DNA of 64,000 nucleotides from Cordylochernes scorpioides (Eukaryota > Arthropoda > Arachnida > Pseudoscorpiones > Chernetidae): assembly GCA_030710605.1 (NCBI GenBank), contig CP092879.1, positions 23,270,116-23,334,115 of the forward strand, given 5' to 3'. Every line of letters begins with the position of its first letter. Position 1 is the stretch's first letter. This document shows, piece by piece, positions 1 to 9,439 of this stretch. Position numbers and translations under genes: made by a program. A model generated the notes under the pieces. It saw nothing but the letters and a program-made list of their open reading frames with translations. It made no database searches and had not been told where the DNA came from.

Positions 1-307
1 GTAGTGTTTTTATGAAACTTATGTATTTAAATATATGTGCATATCTGCGCGTGATGATATTTAGGTGTATATTAAAAACTATGACATTTTAAATATAATT
101 TTTGAAGTTTAAATTTCATACAATAAATAAGATATATATATTTTAAATATAAAAAAGAGATTTGATATTTTCTGCTTGAATTTTTGATCATGTTGAGGAT
201 TATGGTAATGTAATGCAGTCGTGGTTAAATCTTGGAAGTATGATAATAAAAATAATTTTGATCAGTAATTTAATTGAACTAAAGGAATATATAAAAGAAC
301 ATTATTT

Positions 308-500
308 GATAAAAAGTAATGCCTGGCTTAAGGAGAGTATAATAAGGAAAACAAAAGATTATTTACATAATGTACAAAGGTTTTGAGCCGGCCATTGGGA
401 TAAAACAACAACGAGTTTTTATAGTGGAAGAGTGACCTCTGACGGTCGATTTAGCAGAGTATTTGAATCTATGAAATTATAATTTAAAATAAAATAATAT
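308..500 (+). repeat. Dispersed repeat family A, copy 1
   Basis: About 190 bp that recurs in diverged form at 8740-8920 (reverse) and 11128-11330. Shared landmarks are GAGTATAATAAGGAAAACAA, a TTTGAGCCGGCCA block and a GACCTCTGRCGRTCGA block followed by an AT-rich end. No coding potential. The class is unknown; a degenerate non-autonomous element is likely. Bases 1-307 are AT-rich and show nothing I can name. Confidence 0.7.
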
Positions 501-529
501 TTTTATATAACATATATGTAATGTGATGA

Positions 530-665
530 ATGAGTTGTTGTCGACTTATCTGTGATGAGATCCTGTCGACTCATGTAATGAGATGAGATATCTTGTCGAC
601 TCACTGTAATGAGATGAGAATTCCAGTAGCTTTTGTAGAGATCCTGTCGGCTACTGAAATGATTT
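530..665. repeat. Imperfect tandem repeat (TCCTGTCGACTC units)
   Basis: Three to four degenerate units of roughly 40 bp, each with a TGTCGACT or TGTCGGCT core followed by TGTAATGAGATGAGA-type sequence. The core matches the primer-site-like motif of the LTR elements further right, read on the opposite strand. Confidence 0.6.
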
Positions 666-1038
666 GTTGAGTTTGATGTCGACTACTTAAATAATGTTGA
701 AGTCCTGGTAGCTCTTGTTGTACTGTGTTGACCGAGAGGAACAGTCAGGATGTAGAGTTTTCCAGTACCTCTCTGCACCTTGGAAGACCTTTAAAAGTTC
801 TCACAAAATACAGGCAGTCGTGGTCGAGGCAGAGTGGAAAAACTTGGGGATATCCACACAAAAAACGAAGACACAGTTGCACTAAGAAAGTTCCGTAACA
901 GATAAAAGTTGAGCTAGTAAGGCAAGATGGAGATAGACGAGTTCTTCCTAACTACATGTTGAATGAGATCGACATAACATACGACATACGACCGACGCGG
1001 CTTGCACTAAGGGTGAACTAAACTAAACTGCTGAACTG

Positions 1039-1076
1039 ACTGATCTGTCAAGCCACTGTCAGGTGATGTATTTATA
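1039..1076 (-). promoter_or_regulatory. TATA box plus TCAGT initiator
   Basis: On the minus strand TATAAATA (1076-1069) is followed by TCAGT (1043-1039), with the initiator A at 1041, 35 nt after the first T of the TATA box. TCAGT is the common arthropod initiator. It probably drives the LTR-like segment to its left. No transcript evidence is available. Confidence 0.4.
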
Positions 1077-1301
1077 GGTTAAAAGACGGGGGGGGGGACC
1101 TTATGTGACAGGGGCGTTTGAGAAAGGGCGCCTTTACCTGTCCAGGTGTGAGAGGGGTCTCTGCATTCCACCACATGTGACAGTGTGGGTGGCCTGTCGT
1201 GGGAACTGTGAATCTACCTGATTTATGACTCCCATCTTTAGACTCTGTTGTTTTGGCAATTCTATGCTCGATCTCTGCTTTAGCTCAACTTTTAAATCTA
1301 T

Positions 1302-1490
1302 TACAGATTTTATTTATTCATCCACTTTGTACAAATAACATTACATAGGTGATGCAATGACTCAGATTAATCATGCTCATAATTATTTATAGATGTGTTT
1401 CTATATACAACATGGCATTCTTGTTATAAGTTATCTACACAATATGGGGTTGTTGGTTCAAATTACCATATATATATATATATATATTTA
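1302..1490 (-). repeat. Dispersed repeat, likely LINE 3' tail (copy 1)
   Basis: Shares about 165 bp of diverged sequence with 56836-57010, including GTACAAA..CATTACAT..GGTGATGCAATGAC and TTGTTGGTTYAAATTACCAT. It begins on the plus strand with a TTTTATTTATT run, which would be an A-rich tail on the minus strand. The AGGTGAT block also resembles the reverse of the LINE 3' end near 18200. It abuts a TA microsatellite at about 1471-1490. Confidence 0.45.
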
Positions 1491-1499
1491 TATAAAGAT

Positions 1500-1600
1500 A
1501 AATTCGAAACTATTATAGACGCGTATGATCCTTTTAAAAACTAAACAATTTCTACTCTCCTTACTGCCCTTAATGCATCATAATAAAGATAAATTGGTAT
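1500..1600 (+). repeat. MITE family A, terminal fragment
   Basis: Carries the family A terminus CGAAACTATTATAGACGCGT followed by TTAAAAACTAAACAATTTCTACT and a CTTACTGCCC block. Fuller copies lie at 4845-5125 and 24040-24320, and a minimal palindromic copy at 32530-32643. The TA-flanked TIR style fits a Tc1/mariner-type MITE. Confidence 0.6.
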
Positions 1601-1901
1601 TTTAAAAATATATATATTTTTAGGGATAGGATTAATTTGATATAATCCCTTAAAACATTACGCGTTATAAATTTAAAAATAAACGCCTTTTATATAAAAA
1701 AGGTGTCTGAAAATATTATCTCAAATATTTTGACAGCACTGAAAAACTAACTAATAATGAGACGCTAAATCTTTTGAAACTTATTTTTAAAGTAAAAACG
1801 TCGTGTGTTTTTTGTTTGTTTCAAACGTTAGGTGAAATTTACGAGCAGACGACCAATAGCATAGATGGCGCTGATCGATTCAGGACGTCGCTATTGACAA
1901 G

Positions 1902-2003
1902 ATGGATCGTCTGGTTCTAAACTCGGATGACACAGACGAAACAGATGACGCTTATCCAACCACGAAATTCCGAATATTTATTCCTTTTTGTACGCCATTT
2001 TAA
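1902..2003 (+). CDS. Possible 33-codon ORF or first exon, unrecognised
   Basis: An ATG with a good start context (AAG ahead, G at +4) opens 33 codons starting MDRLVLNSDDTDETDD, an acidic serine/aspartate-rich stretch unlike AT-rich noise. The block around it (about 1845-1965) is GC-richer than its neighbours. A GTACGC near 1990 could be a weak splice donor. I do not recognise the protein. It may be a first exon, a short regulatory ORF or chance. Confidence 0.15.
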   Translation: MDRLVLNSDDTDETDDAYPTTKFRIFIPFCTPF

Positions 2004-2740
2004 ATTACCTTAAATTTTTCTACTTTAAAATTGATCGGTATAAAAAAAAGGGCTGGTTGATTTTCTACCTTTTTTTTTAAATTTTGTTTTAAAAGCTTTC
2101 GCTTCACTTACCTGAGCGAAAAAGCTTGAAAATGGGCTGAGGGCCAAGTTAAAAATCGAAAAACATGATGGATTGTTCACATCGAAGATGCAACATGAGA
2201 GACCTTCTTATGGTCGGAAGAATTTTCTTCTTTCAACATTTGTAGATAACCTTAGAAATTAGGATTTCTTCTCTGAATTGATCTTTGAGATTTATGGTGT
2301 CTCTTTTAATCTTCTGTCACTTTTAAAATAAATCCTATTCGATTTGATCCAAAAGACAAAACTTTGATAAATATATTTATGAAAGAATTTTTGTTCTAGC
2401 TATTGGTAACCAATATCACTGATTTATTATATTGTTTATTCATTGTCTATTGTGTTTCATTCAACATTTAGGAATATTTCTTTAAGAATAAAATAGAGAA
2501 TGGGAATAAAATAGAACTATAAATATTTTCATTTTTAAAAAGTAATATTTTTATCTTTTGTTTATACTCGTATAATACGTTATCGAATAGAAAATATTTT
2601 TGTGTTTCGATGTTGTTCGTAATTTGAATAAAAAGCTTCGTGAATAAATTTATTAATTAATCATTAAATATTGAAAATATATAGAGTTGTAATTATATTA
2701 TAGTTATTACTTTTCAATCTTATCGTGTGTTATTTATTAA
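2004..2740. other. No gene seen
   Basis: AT-rich spacer with no usable ORF, RNA gene or recognisable repeat. Confidence 0.5.
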
Positions 2741-2742
2741 TA

Positions 2743-2943
2743 CAGAGGGTGTTCACACTTATAGGAAACAAGTTTTATTATAAAATATTAAAAATTAACA
2801 CCATATTTGAAATTTTTCAAATGTTCTATTTGAAAGCCCTTTTGTTTATTTACAGAAGGGCACCTGAATTTCCACAATAGCAGACACTTTCTGATCATGG
2901 TCATACACAAAAGATCCCATTCTTCCTTTAGGACTTTCCAGAG
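2743..2943 (+). repeat. Left inverted repeat of the mariner element
   Basis: Reverse-complementary with a few mismatches to 3860-4062. Because the right arm is transposase coding sequence, this left arm is an inverted copy of the transposase C-terminal coding end. Confidence 0.8.
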
Positions 2944-2957
2944 CTAATCTTACCTAT

Positions 2958-4062
2958 TTGGACATAATCAAAATATGCAAACAAGATGATATCAACATTT
3001 CTAAAAAAGGTATTTATAATATTATTCACGACAAAAATATCAAGTTTTTATTCAAAGCACCTACGGAGAAATGGACAAAAGATTATCACCCTATATCTGT
3101 GAGAACTGCAACTGTCAAAAAAGTGAAAAAATATATTACAAAAGAAAATCCTATGCCATAAAGAGATATAGCCAAATTAATAGGAACATCATATAGGATT
3201 TAGGAACATCAGTGTCAACAATAAATAAAATAATAAATAAAGATTTAGGCCTAAAAGCTACAAAAAAACATGCGGTTCACAAATTGTTTCAGAGCCATAT
3301 TCGTCAGCGACACACTATCAGCAGATATTTTTATGAAAATTTCTTGGCTGATGATATGGAAATTTATTGTTACATATGACGAAGCATGGGTATATTTAAC
3401 CGATTGCGACAGAAAAAGAGCTATATACTATCAAAAAAAGGATGGAAAAATCTAGGCCAATTTAGTTGAAGGAATGTGCCGAAAGTTACCCCAAAGGATT
3501 TATGGTGGCATGCGGTATATCATATGAAAGAAAATTAAAAATAAGAAAAGTTCAAATAAATGCCAAAATAAACTCGGAGTACTATCAAAACAACATTTTA
3601 GAACCTATATTTTTAAATGATATTCCCTCTATCTATGGAAAACAGAGCAACAAAGTCTGGCTTCACCATGATAACGCCACAAGTCATACCTCATCTTCAA
3701 CCCAAACTTATTTGGAAGATCTAAGGAAAATAACAGGAATCAACACTATTCCAAAGAACAGAACCCCTGTAAAATCTCCTGATTTAACCCCGATGGATTT
3801 TTGCATTTTTGGATGCCTTAAAAGAGCACTTGGAAAGAGACACCCTAGGACAATTGAAGGTCTCTGGAAAGTGGTAAAGGAAGAATGGGGTCTTTTGAGT
3901 ATGACCATGATCAGAAAGTGTCTGCTATCGTGGAAAATCAGGTGCCGTTCTGTAAATAAACAAAAACGATTTCAAATAGAACATTTGAAAATTTTCAAAT
4001 ATGGTGTTAATTTTAAATATTTTATAATAAAACTTGTTTCCTATAAGTGTGAACACCCTTTG
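2958..4062 (+). pseudogene. Mariner-family transposase, frameshifted
   Basis: Remains of a DDE transposase that would cut and paste the element. Pieces lie in different frames: 2958-3161 (helix-turn-helix region), a frameshifted stretch near 3165-3360 reading like the second DNA-binding half, 3380-3455 with the first catalytic aspartate in YDEAWVYL, and 3466-4089 with HHDNATSH and SPDLTPMDF. From the D of HHDN to the D of PMDF there are 41 residues, which is DD41D rather than the DD34D of classical mariners; rosa-like mariners are the known DD41D group. An in-frame stop near 3455 and at least two frame changes make it non-functional. Confidence 0.8.
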
Positions 4063-4189
4063 TACTATGAGAGAAATATATTAATTTAAATTGAATTCTC
4101 TTTAATAAAAAAGTGAACAAACTATCTAAATTTATATTGAAAATGGGCATACCTGGTTCTGTGAAAGAAATAAAAAACTTTTTTCTCAT

Positions 4190-4365
4190 CAATTTATTGC
4201 ACAATAAGTGTAAGGGACTGCCCTTTAGGACCAAGTACGGTGTCGTGAGCCCCGAGCCGCTACGGTAACCGTGAACAGGAAACTCTGAAATGTGGCTGAC
4301 TAACGGGGCAATGGTACCCCCACATCCAATGGAGTGGACAAGACACCACCACCAATTCATGTAGA
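4190..4365. other. GC-richer segment of unknown origin
   Basis: About 170 bp with much higher GC than its surroundings, including GTGTCGTGAGCCCCGAGCCG and ATGGTACCCCCACATCC. It is not similar by eye to other repeats in the window. It could be a fragment of a LINE, a SINE or an old gene. Confidence 0.3.
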
Positions 4366-4369
4366 TCAC

Positions 4370-4840
4370 ATGGAAACAACTTTGTAATTGGTATCAAACA
4401 TAATAGATAATAATTTTAAAATAATAATAAAAAGATAAACTAAGAGTATTAAAATGTAGATATTAAATTTAAAGGCTTTTGTAGAAATAGTATTGAAAAT
4501 ATAGTATAAAATGTACACGAGAGATATATAGCTAGAGAAGACGCCTTTTGACTCAGAATATCTAAAGTTAGGTATTATTAAGGTAAAGGGAAGTTGTTTT
4601 CTGTCCAAATTATTTCAAAAAAACATTAGTAATAACTTGAAATTGGAACCTGTATTTCATGTAAGCTTTTAAAGAAAGATAAATTGGCAGTATTATTCTC
4701 TGATTTTGAAATTTTAGGCGTAATTGTTTTATAATTTTCATTCCTTTAATTATATAAATATAATCAAAAGTGAAAAATGCAAACATTGTGAACATTATAT
4801 TTATACACATAGATACTTTTATGAAAATTAGAACCTATTT
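4370..4840. other. No gene seen
   Basis: Very AT-rich; the minus-strand open frames here are low-complexity and unlike proteins. Confidence 0.5.
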
Positions 4841-4844
4841 TATA

Positions 4845-5125
4845 CACGTGAGATTTTTTTTATATTAAACAATTTATATTGCCCTTACTGCAATGGAAAA
4901 ATTAATGGGAGGGCCTGGCTCATCAGTGGTGAACCCTCCCAGTGGTTTCGCCAGTTTAATCTACCATACCGCTGTTATTTTGCATTTTTCGATCTTCATT
5001 TTATAGTGATACTGTTGTTAGACTCTTGTAATTGGTATTTTAGATGAACTATTGCAATAAGGGCAGTAGAAATTGTTTAATATCAAAAATAATCTTACGC
5101 GTCTATATATAATAGTTTCCAATTT
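4845..5125 (+). mobile_element. MITE family A, near-complete copy
   Basis: Inverted ends built from TTGCCCTTACTGCAATGG (left) and its inverse GCAATAAGGGCAGTAGAAAT with ACGCGTCTATA (right). The interior contains GGGAGGGCCTGGCTCATCAG and GGTTTCGCCAGTTTAATCTA. The interior is shared with 24040-24320 and, more diverged, with 58375-58535 and 63490-63560 (reverse). No coding capacity. Confidence 0.7.
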
Positions 5126-5396
5126 TCATAACAGACTTTTATTTAAAAAAAGTAAATAAAAATATATCTACAGGTTGGAATTAAATATTGTATTGAATAA
5201 ATAATACGTTTTTAATTATTTCTTCCTACGTTAGTGACACACTTGTTATCACCCTATTTGAAGAAAAACAAACCTGAGGCTATCAGATGCTATAGTCGGG
5301 GTTATAAGTTTTGAAGTAGGATAACAAAAGGTTGAATAATGTGTAGAATTGTTTTATATTTCACTTAGCTGATGTCGCTCTGTGTGTTGACAGGCC
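5126..5396 (+). other. Upstream region of the GT92 gene with a splice acceptor
   Basis: Mostly AT-rich. Just before the start codon the sequence CTTAGCTGATG, a pyrimidine/GT-rich stretch and TGACAG at about 5389-5394 form a plausible branch point and 3' splice site. This suggests that a 5' UTR intron ends three bases before the ATG. The upstream non-coding exon was not found. Confidence 0.4.
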
Positions 5397-6638
5397 ATGC
5401 GACGTGTCAAGTATCCCTCGTGCTGGCTCAGGGTCGGTCTGGCTTGTCTGGTCACTGTTCTCCTGACTCAGCTCTTCCTGCTCAGGGACCCCTCGCCTGA
5501 GGGAGAGAAGCGGCTGGGGGTCAGCGGAGTCTGGACCGATACCTGGCAGACTGTCTCTAAGGATCCTAAGTTCTTTGTCTTCTCGGCCTACTTCGATGAT
5601 CGCATGTCGCCTTCCATCGTTCGCGTGGTCGCTACGACCATCACCCGTCATCCACCAGAGGTCAAATGTTTGCTTTGGGTGGATCATACTCCCGTGGCAA
5701 CTGTGCCTGCTAAGAAGAGAATCATCAGGGAGAACTGGGGCCTGAAATATAGTGCCTTCTTTGTGCTCTGTCCCGTGGATTCTTCTCGCCCTACTATGGT
5801 GTCGCTACTGGCTGGCAATCAGCAGAATGCCACCAACATCCTCCCTGTACATTACGCCTCAGGACCACCGACAGAGAATCTAGCAATCTGTGTCAAACCC
5901 GTACACAATTACTACAACCTAACACTCAACCTTTTGGAATTCTTAGAATTTAACTCCATCCTGGGATCTCAGCATTTTATTATCTATAATCATACTATGG
6001 CGCCAGAGGTCAGCGAGATTTTAGAGCAATACTCCAAGGAAGGATTGGCTACCATACTTCCTTGGGATCTAGACTTGAAATCACAAAAGGAAATAAGAAC
6101 CGAAGGACTCTTTGCAGCACTAAATGATTGCTTATATCGAGCTATGCATAAATTCCTCTATGTAATGATGGTAGACTTGGATGAGTTTATCTTGCCTAAT
6201 AAACATGCTTCATACCTCGAACTTCTGAAATTCCTTATTAAGATTTTCCCTAGCAATAAAACGGGAGCTTTTAGCTTCCAGAATGCATTCTTTTATCACC
6301 AATGGGATGATGATCCATTAGCTAGCAAGATTCCATATCCGCTGATGACACTGAGGAAAACGCTGAGGAAATCCACGTTCCATCCGCATGGCAAGCGCTC
6401 CAAGCTAATTGTGATGCCGGAGAGAGTCATAGAAGTGGGCAACCACCAGGTTTGGGAGTTTATTCCGGACTTCAAGCCTCTGAAGGTCCCACCATCTTTG
6501 GCCTTCTTGCACCACTACAGGACTTGCGAGTTCGGAGGCGACCAGTGCATCAACACCAACAGGACAAGAGATCGACGGGCGTATTTCTGGCGAAGACCTC
6601 TCGTGGAACGAATACGACAGAAACTCATACCCAGATAA
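5397..6638 (+). CDS. Glycosyltransferase family 92 (DUF23) protein
   Basis: A complete 413-residue ORF without introns. GT92 enzymes, such as C. elegans GALT-1, are Golgi type II membrane proteins that add galactose to glycan cores. Here a short basic N-terminus (MRRVKY) is followed by a hydrophobic signal-anchor at about residues 11-29. The lumenal domain shows the family pattern: CVKPVHNYYN near 165, HFIIYNHT, a DLDEF metal-binding DXD-type motif at about 260-264, and HYRTCEF near 372. Several NXS/T sequons fit a secreted topology. The ATG at 5397 is chosen because it directly precedes the anchor and follows a splice-acceptor-like AG. Possible polyadenylation signals are ATTAAA near 6725 and AATAAA near 6784. 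The frame is intact and its base composition is far less AT-rich than the flanks, which supports selection. The acceptor sugar cannot be told. Confidence 0.85.
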   Translation: MRRVKYPSCWLRVGLACLVTVLLTQLFLLRDPSPEGEKRLGVSGVWTDTWQTVSKDPKFFVFSAYFDDRMSPSIVRVVATTITRHPPEVKCLLWVDHTPVATVPAKKRIIRENWGLKYSAFFVLCPVDSSRPTMVSLLAGNQQNATNILPVHYASGPPTENLAICVKPVHNYYNLTLNLLEFLEFNSILGSQHFIIYNHTMAPEVSEILEQYSKEGLATILPWDLDLKSQKEIRTEGLFAALNDCLYRAMHKFLYVMMVDLDEFILPNKHASYLELLKFLIKIFPSNKTGAFSFQNAFFYHQWDDDPLASKIPYPLMTLRKTLRKSTFHPHGKRSKLIVMPERVIEVGNHQVWEFIPDFKPLKVPPSLAFLHHYRTCEFGGDQCINTNRTRDRRAYFWRRPLVERIRQKLIPR

Positions 6639-6842
6639 CGTGCCTTCCTCCCTTCATTTATTTTATCCCTAGCAGAGAGCTTTTGTAAAATGCATATGTA
6701 TATTCTTCATTAATTTAATTCGTTTATTAAAGCTACCATTCTCGAAAAGTAGTTGTGTGTGAATTTATAAAAACAAACACAGGAATAAAATATAATTGAG
6801 GACTATTTTTTATTGTAAAAAATAGTACAAATGTGAAATTGT

Positions 6843-7005
6843 ACTGGTATAAGGTGGATAAATTAAGAAAAAGGCATCTCCTTATCATATAACTGAAAGT
6901 TGAAATAGAAGATTTGATATTTATTCCGACAGAAGACGCAAGCCATCAACAACTTTCAGTTTCAAGATAAGGAGATGCCTTTGTCTTCATTTATCATTGG
7001 TTATA
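6843..7005. repeat. Palindromic repeat with GGCATCTCCTTATC arms
   Basis: The left arm AAAGGCATCTCCTTATC..ACTGAAAGTTG is mirrored by CAACTTTCAGT..GATAAGGAGATGCCTTT. The GGTGGATAAATTA..AAGGCATCTCC start is shared in part with 16335-16370, 16640-16690 and 56146-56160, linking it to repeat family H. Confidence 0.7.
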
Positions 7006-7734
7006 AATGTACCTTCTCATCTCATCATGACACTCAACATTACAAAATTTCTAATTTGCTTTTTTATAGGAATGACTAAGAATTAAGCGGTGCGCTGTTC
7101 ATAGAATGAAAAAAATCAGCTATTCCAGGCTCAATAAAAGTAGTCTTCAACCTACGAATGTCTAGCTTTGTGTCTTTGTCAGTGTAATATAGGTCGGATC
7201 TCATTCAGCTGACAATGTCTCTATTATCAAATCGAATTTCTATTTTATTTATATTATTCATTATCCACTACAACCTTTATTTTTTTTTCATTTTCGATGC
7301 TTCTCGGCACCACTTTCACCTCTTTTAATATTAAAAAATCGTTTATATAAAAATAAACACATTGCTAGAATAGAATTGTTTTAAATTTTATCGATAAATG
7401 GCAATTAAATTTATAAATTATAAGAATAGTTTTCCTTTTGAAAGGGATAATAACGTGTAACCAAATCTTCAGTATTAATTAAAAAGAAATGGTATAGTGG
7501 TTTATTATTTTTATTAATATATTTAATATACAAAAATATATATTCGATTTTATTTAATTTTTCAGTTTTTTTTCCCTGGTATAATTCTATCCAAAACAAT
7601 ATCCATCTATATATAAAGCTTTGTACTAAAACAAAACAAATGTTAATTTTATCTCTCTCTAAATTACCAAAACAATCTGGATCATAATATGAATGACTCC
7701 TCTTTGTTACAATCGTTATTCATCGGATGACTAT
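7006..7734. other. No gene seen
   Basis: AT-rich sequence without a supported feature. A 62-codon minus-strand frame at 7411-7599 is low-complexity. Confidence 0.5.
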
Positions 7735-7815
7735 AAAATGTGATACTCCTGTTGAAGGACTGACAAGTCAGAAAACTTGAAAATTAAAGGTTTGTACAAG
7801 AAACTCAGACTTGAA
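7735..7815 (+). repeat. Short repeat with hairpin-GAAA module
   Basis: Contains CCTGTTGAAGGACT, a short stem (GACT / AGTC), AGAAAACTTGAAAATTAAAGG. The layout, GAAGG then a stem then GAAA then an A-rich stretch, matches the 3' ends of the Penelope-like element and other repeats in this window. Single copy, diverged. Confidence 0.35.
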
Positions 7816-7857
7816 AGCTACATTTATTTTTTATAATATTATAAAATTTTAAAAATA

Positions 7858-8140
7858 AAAAAGGCAAATTCTGACAAGGAGCACACATGTGCTTTTCAAA
7901 AGGCAGAGCGCCATCTGGTTGAACAGAAATTAACTAAACATTGATTTAGCCTGTTCCCTCATATTTGGCCAACTCAATTTCTTGATAAATCGTGGATGGC
8001 TTTTCTTGATTTATCAAGAAATTTGGTTTGCCAAATATCAGGGAACTGGCTAAATCAATGTTTAGTTGATTTCTGCTCCACCAGATGGCGCTCTGCCTTC
8101 TGAAAAGCACATGTGCTCCTGGTCAGGATATGCATTTTTT
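7858..8140. repeat. Repeat family H, inverted dimer
   Basis: Two inverted copies of the family H unit meet near 7998-8015. Arms contain AGCACACATGTGCTTTTC, GGCAGAGCGCCATCTGG and TTCTTGATAAATC. Single-orientation copies of the same unit are at 9115-9300 and 56146-56335. This copy stops before the part that holds the hammerhead-like core. Confidence 0.75.
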
Positions 8141-8739
8141 ACTTTTTATATCAACACCTGACCTTTTTATTATTTTTTTCTGCTGTATCTTTTTGTTTCA
8201 TTATAAAATATATTTATTCACACATACCTCTACCATAAACACGGTTTCAATAGAACCTCTGCAGCTACCATACTTCCAGAGTGAGCCGGATTGAAGCATC
8301 GTTCCCAAAAAAGGTAAGTGTCAAAAAGAACAACCTTGGTCATTACATTTATAGAGAGGGTTTACATAACCGAGTTCTCTCTTTCGTTACATTTACCTAA
8401 ATAATTAAAAACACATAACACGTTCCTATAATAAAGCATTCACTATTCTGTATTTTTTATATGCAAATTCAATATCGGCATGATCAACTTTCAAGGACTG
8501 AGAAAATAACTTTTGGGACCCATTGTCCTACAAAGGATACTTCTGATCAAATAAAACAACTTTTTCACATGAGTGTGTGTGGAATATTTCGGCGGACATG
8601 TAGCTCTTAGTTGATCCTTCTTAGAGTTCTCAAATTTGTATAAATTATTTTGAATAATAGTTGAGAATTTTTTTTGATAATTCGGCAATAAGACTATATA
8701 TTGAAAATATATATTATATTTAAAAATTTCATTTAATTT

Positions 8740-8920
8740 TAAAATTAGAATTTTTAGGATGAAATACTTTGTAATAGTCGACCGCCGGAGGTCACGACAT
8801 TCCCCCTATATAATCTATTGTTGTTGTTTCCTGGTTGGCCTGCTCAAACCTTTTTTAATTATGTAAATAATATTTTGTTTTCCCTTATTCTTACGCCTTA
8901 AGCCAAGCAGTACTTTATCA
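8740..8920 (-). repeat. Dispersed repeat family A, copy 2
   Basis: Reverse orientation copy, diverged from 308-500 and 11128-11330; contains CGACCGCCGGAGGTCACGAC, GGTTGGCCTGCTCAAACC and CCCTTATTCTTACGCCTTAA. Confidence 0.65.
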
Positions 8921-9114
8921 AATTATGTATTTATGTTCCATAAGCTTAATTAAAGCTAATTCTGATCAAAACTTCCGATTATTCCCACGACTGAAAACCA
9001 GTATCATAGTGATCAACCAAACCACTTATACAAAAGCAAAACCTTATCTCAACACTTCCAAAATTAACAACAGAAATAATTTTACATAATATATATTAAG
9101 AATAAAAATGCATA

Positions 9115-9365
9115 TCGTGACCAAGAGCACATGTGCTTTTCAGAAGGCAGAGCGCCATCTGGTGGAACAGAAATCAACTATTCATTGATTTAACCTGTTC
9201 CCTGATATTTAGTCAACCAAATTTCTTGATAAATCTAGAAACGCCATCCACGAATGCGTTTCGCGCTGTTGGCGCTCGTCAGCGTGGAGTATGCTGTACC
9301 ACTGCGACCAAAAATATTTTTGGCCCTAGTGGCTTCCTGAAAAACCAAGAAATGAGTATTTAAGG
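9115..9365 (+). repeat. Repeat family H, single copy
   Basis: Begins GACCAAGAGCACATGTGC and includes AGAGCGCCATCTGGTGGAAC, the TTTCTTGATAAATC block and a GC-rich end GCGTTTCGCGCTGTTGGCGC. Parallel to 56146-56335. On the minus strand the GC-rich end is a hammerhead-type core. Confidence 0.75.
9247..9288 (-). ncRNA. Hammerhead-like ribozyme, repeat family H (probably decayed)
   Basis: Minus strand: TCCACG, CTGACGA (9282-9276), stem II GCGC-CAACA-GCGC, GAAA (9262-9259), CGCATT, then CGTGGA. TCCACG pairs fully with CGTGGA as a 6-bp stem I, and AUU just before it fits the NUH cleavage rule. The core CUGANGA..GAAA is intact. Stem III would be almost absent (a C-A mismatch), so activity is doubtful. 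Confidence 0.45.
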
Positions 9366-9387
9366 CCAAACTTGCGTGAATATGCTT

Positions 9388-9436
9388 TACATATGAAAAA
9401 ACAATAGAAAAAAATCTATTGTTTTTTCATATGTAT
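9388..9436. repeat. Perfect short hairpin
   Basis: ACATATGAAAAAACAATAGA is mirrored by TCTATTGTTTTTTCATATGT with an A-rich loop of a few bases. The AAAACAATAGAAAAAAAT part recurs near 56090. Probably a repeat end rather than a microRNA, given its simple AT-rich arms. Confidence 0.5.
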
Positions 9437-9439
9437 ATA

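Larger units (their letters stand above)
505..1300 (-). repeat. Probable decayed LTR-like segment
   Basis: This block is GC-richer than its surroundings. Read on the minus strand it has a TATA box and initiator (about 1076-1039), then transcribed-looking sequence, then repeated ATTACA..GAGTCGACAGGAT units at 535-640. The same GAGTCGACAGGAT motif lies just inside the 5' LTR of both LTR elements at 25-31 kb and 49-55 kb, and the GCAGTCGTGG motif at about 815 also occurs in the LTR at 49.3 kb. I infer a solo or truncated LTR of the same lineage. Its ends could not be fixed. Confidence 0.4.
2743..4062 (+). mobile_element. Decayed mariner-type transposon (DD41D), long inverted ends
   Basis: About 1.32 kb flanked by TA on both sides (2741-2742 and 4063-4064). 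The termini read CAGAGGGTGTTCACAC on the left and, reversed, CAAAGGGTGTTCACAC on the right. The inverted repeats are unusually long: about 2743-2943 matches the reverse complement of about 3860-4062, including the region that encodes the end of the transposase. The interior holds a frameshifted mariner-family transposase. TA target duplication and transposase type place it in the Tc1/mariner superfamily. Confidence 0.85.

Noticed and set aside
9388-9436. microRNA precursor
   Set aside because: Arms are simple A/T runs and part of them recurs in another repeat, so a repeat end is more likely.
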